DNA from: Rikenella sp031549665
GTDB taxonomy: Bacteria; Bacteroidota; Bacteroidia; Bacteroidales; Rikenellaceae
Direction of reading: 5' to 3'
Assembly (NCBI GenBank): GCA_031549665.1
Contig: JAVBPJ010000003.1
Span: 66,575 to 130,574, forward strand
Length of the DNA: 64,000 bases
Below the pieces are notes generated by a model, which did no database searches, was not told the origin of the DNA, and saw only the letters and a list, made by a program, of their open reading frames with translations. Below are positions 58,819 through 64,000 of this stretch, in pieces (position 1 is the first letter of the stretch; each line of letters starts with the position of its first letter). A program made the translations under genes and the position numbers.

Positions 58819-61083
58819 ATGACTTTTGACCGTTCGATGATCTGCGCCCGTTACGCCTCCCTGCCCGTTTCGATGGAGCGGGTGCGCAAGGCGCTGAACC
58901 GGCCGCTGACCCTGACCGAAAAGATTCTGCTGACCCACCTGCACGCCGACCAGCCGTTGGGCGATTTTGTGCGCGGCGAGAGCTACGTCAACTTCGCCCC
59001 CGACCGCGTGGCCATGCAGGACGCCACGGCCCAGATGGCCCTGCTGCAATTCATGAACGCCGGGCGCGACCGCGTGGCCGTTCCCTCCACCGTCCATTGC
59101 GACCACCTGATCCTGTCGGACCAAGGCGCGCAAACCGACCTGAAAGCGGCCAACCAGCTCAATCAGGAGGTCTACTCCTTCCTGAGCGACGTGTCGAACA
59201 AATACGGCATCGGCTTTTGGAAACCCGGCGCGGGGATCATCCATCAGGTGATTCTGGAAAACTACGCCTTCCCGGGCGGATTGATGATCGGCACCGATTC
59301 GCACACACCCAACGCGGGCGGTCTGGGCATGGTGGCCGTGGGGGTCGGCGGAGCCGACGCTTCGGACGTGATGGCTGGAATGCCCTGGGAACTGAAAATG
59401 CCCCGCCTGATCGGCGTAAAACTCACCGGAAGCCTCAATGGCTGGGCCTCGCCCAAGGACGTGATCCTGAAGCTGGCCGGAATCCTGACCGTCAAGGGCG
59501 GAACCAACGCCGTGATCGAATACTTCGGCCCGGGCGCCGCTACCCTTTCGGCCACGGGCAAAGCCACCATCTGCAACATGGGCGCCGAGGTGGGAGCCAC
59601 CACCTCGCTGTTTCCCTACGACGGTTCCATCGAAGAATACCTGCGTGCCACGGGCCGCGACGACGTGGCCGAAGCCGCCGACGCAGTGGCCGAACACCTT
59701 GTACCCGACCCCGAAGTCGCCGCCTCGCCCGAGGCCTACTACGACCGCGTGATCGAGATCGACCTCTCGGCCCTCGAACCCTACATCAACGGCCCCTTTA
59801 CGCCCGACGCCGCCTACCCCGTTTCGGAGTTCGTGCGCGTGGCGCGCGAGCGGGGATACCCCGAGGCGATGGAGGTGGGGCTGATCGGCTCCTGCACCAA
59901 CTCGTCGTACGAAGACCTGGCCCGCGCCGCCTCGGTAGCCCGCCAGGCCGCCGAGAAGGGGATCGAGGTGCAGTCCCAATACATCATTACGCCCGGCTCC
60001 GAACAGGTGCGGCAAACGGCGGCCCGCGACGGCCTGCTGGCCGATCTGGAGGCCATCGGCGGCGTGGTGATGGCCAACGCCTGCGGAGCCTGCATCGGCC
60101 AATGGAAACGCAATGCCGCCGATCCCGCACGGCCCAACTCGATCGTAACGAGCTTCAACCGCAACTTCGCCGCCCGCAACGACGGCAACCCGAATACCCA
60201 CGCCTTTGTCGCGTCGCCCGAACTGACCACAGCCCTTACGCTGGCCGGACGGATCACCTTCAACCCCCTGACCGACACCCTGACCAACAACGCGGGCCAG
60301 GATGTGAGGCTCGATCCGCCGCAAGGCGACCGGCTCCCAGCACGCGGTTTCGAAGCGGCCAATACAGGCTATCAGGCTCCGGCAACCGACGGCGCCGCCG
60401 TAGAGGTGCATATCGCGCCCGATTCGGAGCGTTTGCAACGACTCGAACCCTTTCCCGCCTTCGCCGCCGAAAACTACCGGCAGATGGCCCTGCTGATCAA
60501 AGCCGAGGGGAAATGCACCACCGACCACATTTCGGCCGCCGGCCCCTGGCTGCGTTTCCGGGGCCATCTGGAGCGGATTTCCGACAACCTGTTGCAGGGA
60601 GCCGTGAACGCCTTTAACGGCAAGAGCAGCAGCGTGCTGAACTCCCTGACGGGCAGTTATCAACGGGTTGCTGAAGCGGCCCGCGCCTACAAGGCGCAGG
60701 GGATGCACTCGATCGTGGTGGCGCAGGAGAACTATGGCGAGGGATCATCGCGCGAACACGCCGCCATGGAACCCCGCTTTTTGAACGTGAGCGTCATTTT
60801 GGCGCAATCGTTCGCCCGCATCCACGAAACCAACCTCAAAAAACAGGGCATGCTGGCCATCACCTTTGCCGACAGGGAAGATTGGGCGAAAATCAGGGAA
60901 GACGACACGGTTTCGATCCCCGACATCGACGCCCTGGCCCCCGGGCGGCCGCTTACCGTCGAGCTGCGTCATGCCGACGGAAGCCGCGAAACTTTCCTGG
61001 CAAATCACACCTACAACCCCCTGCAAATCGAGTGGTTGTACGCCGGAAGCGCACTGAATCGAATGAGAAAAGAGCAACGATGA
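58819..61083 (+). CDS. acn: Aconitate hydratase, mitochondrial-type
   Basis: 754 residues. [4Fe-4S] ligands: Cys in GSCTNSSYEDL and the pair in ANACGACIGQW. Substrate boxes DSHTPNAGGLGM, YGEGSSREHAA and the swivelling C-terminal domain are all present. Interconverts citrate and isocitrate. First gene of an operon: its TGA overlaps the icd ATG (ATGA). The order acn-icd-gltA supplies 2-oxoglutarate, mainly for glutamate synthesis in fermentative members of this phylum. Confidence 0.96.
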   Translation: MTFDRSMICARYASLPVSMERVRKALNRPLTLTEKILLTHLHADQPLGDFVRGESYVNFAPDRVAMQDATAQMALLQFMNAGRDRVAVPSTVHCDHLILSDQGAQTDLKAANQLNQEVYSFLSDVSNKYGIGFWKPGAGIIHQVILENYAFPGGLMIGTDSHTPNAGGLGMVAVGVGGADASDVMAGMPWELKMPRLIGVKLTGSLNGWASPKDVILKLAGILTVKGGTNAVIEYFGPGAATLSATGKATICNMGAEVGATTSLFPYDGSIEEYLRATGRDDVAEAADAVAEHLVPDPEVAASPEAYYDRVIEIDLSALEPYINGPFTPDAAYPVSEFVRVARERGYPEAMEVGLIGSCTNSSYEDLARAASVARQAAEKGIEVQSQYIITPGSEQVRQTAARDGLLADLEAIGGVVMANACGACIGQWKRNAADPARPNSIVTSFNRNFAARNDGNPNTHAFVASPELTTALTLAGRITFNPLTDTLTNNAGQDVRLDPPQGDRLPARGFEAANTGYQAPATDGAAVEVHIAPDSERLQRLEPFPAFAAENYRQMALLIKAEGKCTTDHISAAGPWLRFRGHLERISDNLLQGAVNAFNGKSSSVLNSLTGSYQRVAEAARAYKAQGMHSIVVAQENYGEGSSREHAAMEPRFLNVSVILAQSFARIHETNLKKQGMLAITFADREDWAKIREDDTVSIPDIDALAPGRPLTVELRHADGSRETFLANHTYNPLQIEWLYAGSALNRMRKEQR

Positions 61084-62357
61084 ACATGGAAAAAATCACT
61101 CTGCATAACGGAAAACTGAACGTACCCGACATCCCCGTCATTCCCTTTATCGAAGGCGACGGGATCGGTGTGGACATTTGGCCCGCCGCACGCCGCATTT
61201 TAGATGCCGCGGTAAAAAAGCAGTACGGCGGCCGCCGGCAAATCGCCTGGCGCGAAGTGCTGGCCGGCGAAAAGGCGTTCAACCAAACGGGCGAATGGCT
61301 CCCCGAACAGACGTTGGCCGATTTCCGCGAATACCTTGTCGGGATCAAAGGGCCGCTGACCACTCCCATCGGAGGCGGAATCCGCTCGTTGAACGTGGCC
61401 CTGCGGCAGGAACTCGACCTGTACGTGTGCCAGCGACCCACCCGTTACTTCAGCGGCGTGGTTACTCCGGTAAAACGCCCGCAAGACGTGGATATGTGCA
61501 TCTTCCGCGAAAACACCGAGGACATCTACGCCGGCATCGAATGGCAAACCGGAACGCCCGAAGCCCAAAAACTGCTCGACTTTCTGACCCGCGAAATGGG
61601 GGTTAAAAAGATCCGTTTTCCCGAAACCTCGTCGTTCGGAATCAAACCCATCTCGAAACAGGGAACCGAACGGCTGGTGCGCGCCGCCATCCGCTACGCC
61701 GTCGAACACCGCCTGCCCTCGGTAACGCTGGTCCACAAAGGCAACATCATGAAATTTACCGAAGGTTCGTTCAAAAACTGGGGCTACGCCCTGGCTGAAC
61801 GCGAATTCGGCGACCAGACCTTTACCTGGGCCACCTGGGAACGGATCAAGCAGGCCGACGGGCAAGAGGCGGCCGATGCCGCACAGGCGCTGGCCCTCGG
61901 CCAGGGCAAGGTGCTGATCAAAGATGCCATTGCCGACGCTTTCCTGCAATGGACCCTGCTCAAACCGCGCGAATTTTCGGTGATCGCCACCCCGAACCTC
62001 AACGGCGACTACATCTCGGATCAACTGGCCGCCATGGTCGGCGGAATAGGCATCGCCCCGGGCGCCAACATCAACTACGACACGGGCCACGCTATTTTCG
62101 AAGCTACGCACGGAACGGCCCCCATCCACGCCGGACAGGACAAGGCAAATCCCTGCTCACTGCTGCTCTCGGGGGTGATGATGCTCGAATACATGGGCTG
62201 GAACGAGGCCGCCGCACGCATCATCGAGGTGATGGAAGAGGCTTTCCGCGAGGAAAAAGCCACCTACGACCTGGTTCGGTTCATGGACAACGGAACCAAA
62301 CTGTCGACCTCGCAATTCGCAGACCTACTCATTGAAAAAATAGAAAATCATGGCTAA
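61080..62357 (+). CDS. icd: Isocitrate dehydrogenase with atypical coenzyme-site residues
   Basis: 425 residues from ATG 61080. Substrate box TPIGGGIRSLNVALRQ contains the Ser equivalent to E. coli Ser113; CIFRENTEDIYAGIEW is the active-site Tyr region. At the coenzyme site it reads GTAPIHAGQDKANP where E. coli and Bacillus NADP enzymes have APKYAG and KVNP, so the Lys344, Tyr345 and Val351 equivalents are Ile, His and Ala. NAD enzymes usually have Asp-Ile there, so specificity is unclear. It overlaps acn by 4 bp and gltA by 8 bp. Confidence 0.95.
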   Translation: MNMEKITLHNGKLNVPDIPVIPFIEGDGIGVDIWPAARRILDAAVKKQYGGRRQIAWREVLAGEKAFNQTGEWLPEQTLADFREYLVGIKGPLTTPIGGGIRSLNVALRQELDLYVCQRPTRYFSGVVTPVKRPQDVDMCIFRENTEDIYAGIEWQTGTPEAQKLLDFLTREMGVKKIRFPETSSFGIKPISKQGTERLVRAAIRYAVEHRLPSVTLVHKGNIMKFTEGSFKNWGYALAEREFGDQTFTWATWERIKQADGQEAADAAQALALGQGKVLIKDAIADAFLQWTLLKPREFSVIATPNLNGDYISDQLAAMVGGIGIAPGANINYDTGHAIFEATHGTAPIHAGQDKANPCSLLLSGVMMLEYMGWNEAAARIIEVMEEAFREEKATYDLVRFMDNGTKLSTSQFADLLIEKIENHG

Positions 62358-63720
62358 AACGACCAAACAAGACTACATGGTCTATAAACTCTCCGAAACC
62401 ATTAAAGAGACCAGCCGGATCGATACCGAACTGTTCAAACAGTACGGCGTGAAGCGCGGACTCCGCAACGAAGACCACTCGGGGGTATTGGTGGGCCTGA
62501 CCAATATCGGCGATGTGGTGGGCTACGAACGCCTGCCCGACGGCGGCGGCCTGAAAGCCATCCCCGGGAAACTGCTCTACCGCGGCATCGACGTCGAAGA
62601 CCTCGTACACGGCGTGCAGGCCGAAAACCGCTGCGGGTTCGAGGAAACGGCCTTCCTGCTGCTGTCGGGCTACCTGCCCGATGCCGAAGAGCTGGCTACC
62701 TTCTCTACCATGCTCACCGAACAGATGGCCCTGCGCCACTCGGCCAAAATGAACATCCTGTCGCTCTACGGAAACGACATCATGAACATCCTGGCCCGCT
62801 CGGTGCTGGTGCTGTACGCTTTCGACGAACACCCCGACGACACCTCGCGCGAGAACCTGGTGCGGCAGTCGGTCGACCTGCTGGCCAAATTCCCCTCCAT
62901 CGTGGCCTACGCCTACCACACGATGAACCACAACAAAAACGGGGGATCGCTGCACATCCGCATCCCGAACCCGGGGGTTCCGCTGGCCGAAAACTTCCTC
63001 TACATGCTCAAGGGGTCGAACCGCTACACCAAACTGGACGTGCGGGTGCTCGACCTCTGCCTGATCCTGCACGCCGAACACGGCGGGGGAAACAACTCAA
63101 CCTTTACCACCCGCGTAACCAGCTCGTCGGGAACCGATACTTACTCGTCCATCGCGGCGGCCATCGGTTCGCTCAAAGGCCCCCTTCACGGCGGAGCCAA
63201 CTTGCAGGTGATCGACCAGTTCGCCCACCTGCGCGAAGCCATCAAAGACTGGACGGACGAAAAGGAGATCAAAGATTACCTGATGAAAATCCTCCGCAAA
63301 GAGGTATACAATAAACGGGGCCTGATCTACGGCATCGGCCACGCGGTCTATACCATATCAGACCCCCGCGCGCTGCTGCTCAAAGAAATGGCGCGCGACC
63401 TGGCCAAAGAAAAAGGATGCGAAGCGGAATTCGAATTCCTGCAACGAATCGAAAAACTGGCGGTCGAAAGCTTCATGGAATTCAAAGGCAATGCGGTCAA
63501 TAAAAGCGTCTGCGCCAACGTGGACTTCTACTCGGGCTTCGTCTACGACATGATCGGACTCCCCAAAGAGGTCTATACCCCCCTGTTCGCCATGTCGCGC
63601 GTGGCCGGATGGGTCGCACACCGCATCGAAGAACTGAACTTCGACAGCAAACGCATCATCCGACCCGCCTACAAAAACGTCTCCCCCTCCACCAAATACA
63701 AACCGCTCAAAAAACGGTAA
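62350..63720 (+). CDS. gltA: Citrate synthase
   Basis: 456 residues. Active-site blocks: CLILHAEHGGGNNSTFTTRV with the first catalytic His, GPLHGGANLQ with the second, and YGIGHAVYTISDPRA. The N-terminal 45 residues are a helical extension seen in longer Bacteroidota and related enzymes. Condenses oxaloacetate and acetyl-CoA to citrate. Last gene of the operon, starting 8 bp before the icd stop; terminator 20 nt after its stop. Confidence 0.96.
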   Translation: MAKTTKQDYMVYKLSETIKETSRIDTELFKQYGVKRGLRNEDHSGVLVGLTNIGDVVGYERLPDGGGLKAIPGKLLYRGIDVEDLVHGVQAENRCGFEETAFLLLSGYLPDAEELATFSTMLTEQMALRHSAKMNILSLYGNDIMNILARSVLVLYAFDEHPDDTSRENLVRQSVDLLAKFPSIVAYAYHTMNHNKNGGSLHIRIPNPGVPLAENFLYMLKGSNRYTKLDVRVLDLCLILHAEHGGGNNSTFTTRVTSSSGTDTYSSIAAAIGSLKGPLHGGANLQVIDQFAHLREAIKDWTDEKEIKDYLMKILRKEVYNKRGLIYGIGHAVYTISDPRALLLKEMARDLAKEKGCEAEFEFLQRIEKLAVESFMEFKGNAVNKSVCANVDFYSGFVYDMIGLPKEVYTPLFAMSRVAGWVAHRIEELNFDSKRIIRPAYKNVSPSTKYKPLKKR

Positions 63721-63740
63721 GGCTTACTCTATCCACATCC

Positions 63741-63774
63741 AGGCAGGAAACTCTTCAGAGTTTTCTGCCTTTTG
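63741..63774 (+). terminator. Intrinsic terminator after citrate synthase
   Basis: AGGCAGGAAACTC pairs with GAGTTTTCTGCCT (one G-T pair) around TTCA, followed by TTTGTTTT. It ends the acn-icd-gltA transcript. From 63775 to the window end I see no gene, only short repeats described in the findings. Confidence 0.88.
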
Positions 63775-64000
63775 TTTTCGTCGGACTTGTTTGAATTTTC
63801 ACCAACCGTCCTCAGGGACTCTTCGAGTCTTCTTTTGGAGTTTGCTTTAACCTGTCTCCAACTGTCCTCAGGCCGGACTGGCCCCGCGTGCCCGCGGTGG
63901 GCTTTCTTTGTGCTTGTGCAGTTGATTTTGCCGAATTGTTTGGTTGCGGCTGCGTTGGGAACTACTACGTAGTTTTGGCGATGGGCCGAGGAATGCTCAC

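Noticed and set aside
58663..60708. 681-codon minus-strand frame opposite aconitase
   Set aside because: Antisense shadow of a clear aconitase; no recognisable motif and Gly/His/Val-rich composition typical of such shadows.

Overview
The window reads as chromosomal core DNA of a GC-rich member of the Bacteroidota. Bacteroidales is likely, and a Rikenellaceae/Alistipes-like lineage is a plausible but unproven guess. The evidence is the recurring Bacteroidota-type -7 promoter element (TAnnTTTG) before many genes, the scarcity of Shine-Dalgarno sites, and family-specific proteins: a DUF349-repeat protein, a long YidC, an N-terminal-cysteine C69 dipeptidase, a gamma-alpha fused 2-oxoacid:ferredoxin oxidoreductase subunit, and an M56 sensor carrying TonB-plug-like modules. 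Coding density is about 93 percent. I see no prophage, IS transposase, CRISPR array or rRNA operon, and one tRNA gene.

Layout. 1-1414 (minus): an exported protein cut by the left edge, tRNA-Ser(GCT) with a terminator, and a 51-residue single-span membrane miniprotein. 1582-8148 (minus): metallophosphoesterase, HAMP-only sensor-like protein, TrkH, an exported SPOR-like protein, NfeD, flotillin-like FloA and a ZIP transporter. 8193-12907 (plus): rarA, kdsA, an unknown conserved protein and an outer-membrane barrel. 13091-21100 (minus): cvfB-like, purA, dapB, lepB, etfB, etfA and an acyl-CoA dehydrogenase. 21210-26538 (plus): nitrilase, TSUP permease, lytic transglycosylase, uvrA. 26539-26956 carries a 170-bp inverted-repeat element. 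26957-33445 (plus): DUF349 protein, pyrG, yidC and a DD-carboxypeptidase. 33631-38198 (minus): yggS, a dihydroorotate dehydrogenase-like protein, korA and korB. 38262-42403 (plus): C69 dipeptidase, cupin regulator, acyl-CoA ligase. 42519-48969 (minus): a TlpA-like protein, a phosphoesterase fused to a PQQ propeller, a DUF308 protein and typA. 49027-53666 (plus): ketopantoate reductase, GNAT, AlkD-like and a BlaI/BlaR1-type pair. 53667-54063 holds a strong terminator and 71-bp tandem repeats. Then come an MFS transporter and an MBL-fold hydrolase (plus), a GntR/permease/ATPase operon (minus), and acn-icd-gltA (plus).

How the genes work together. acn-icd-gltA form the oxidative TCA branch to 2-oxoglutarate, a likely substrate of KorAB, which links it to ferredoxin. 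EtfAB carries a signature associated with electron-bifurcating ETFs and sits with an acyl-CoA dehydrogenase, suggesting anaerobic acyl-CoA chemistry coupled to ferredoxin. Envelope functions are dense: KDO synthesis, barrel protein, YidC, LepB, lytic transglycosylase, DD-carboxypeptidase and flotillin/NfeD.

The most notable signals are: promoters placed so close to start codons that near-leaderless mRNAs are predicted; a BlaI operator driving an M56 protease with two plug-like modules; a GntR operator lying on the promoter of its own ABC operon; a metallophosphoesterase-PQQ fusion; substitutions at key positions in an isocitrate dehydrogenase, a thioredoxin-like protein and a dihydroorotate dehydrogenase-like protein; and a small membrane protein that is easily missed. 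No single locus looks like a wholly new multi-gene system.
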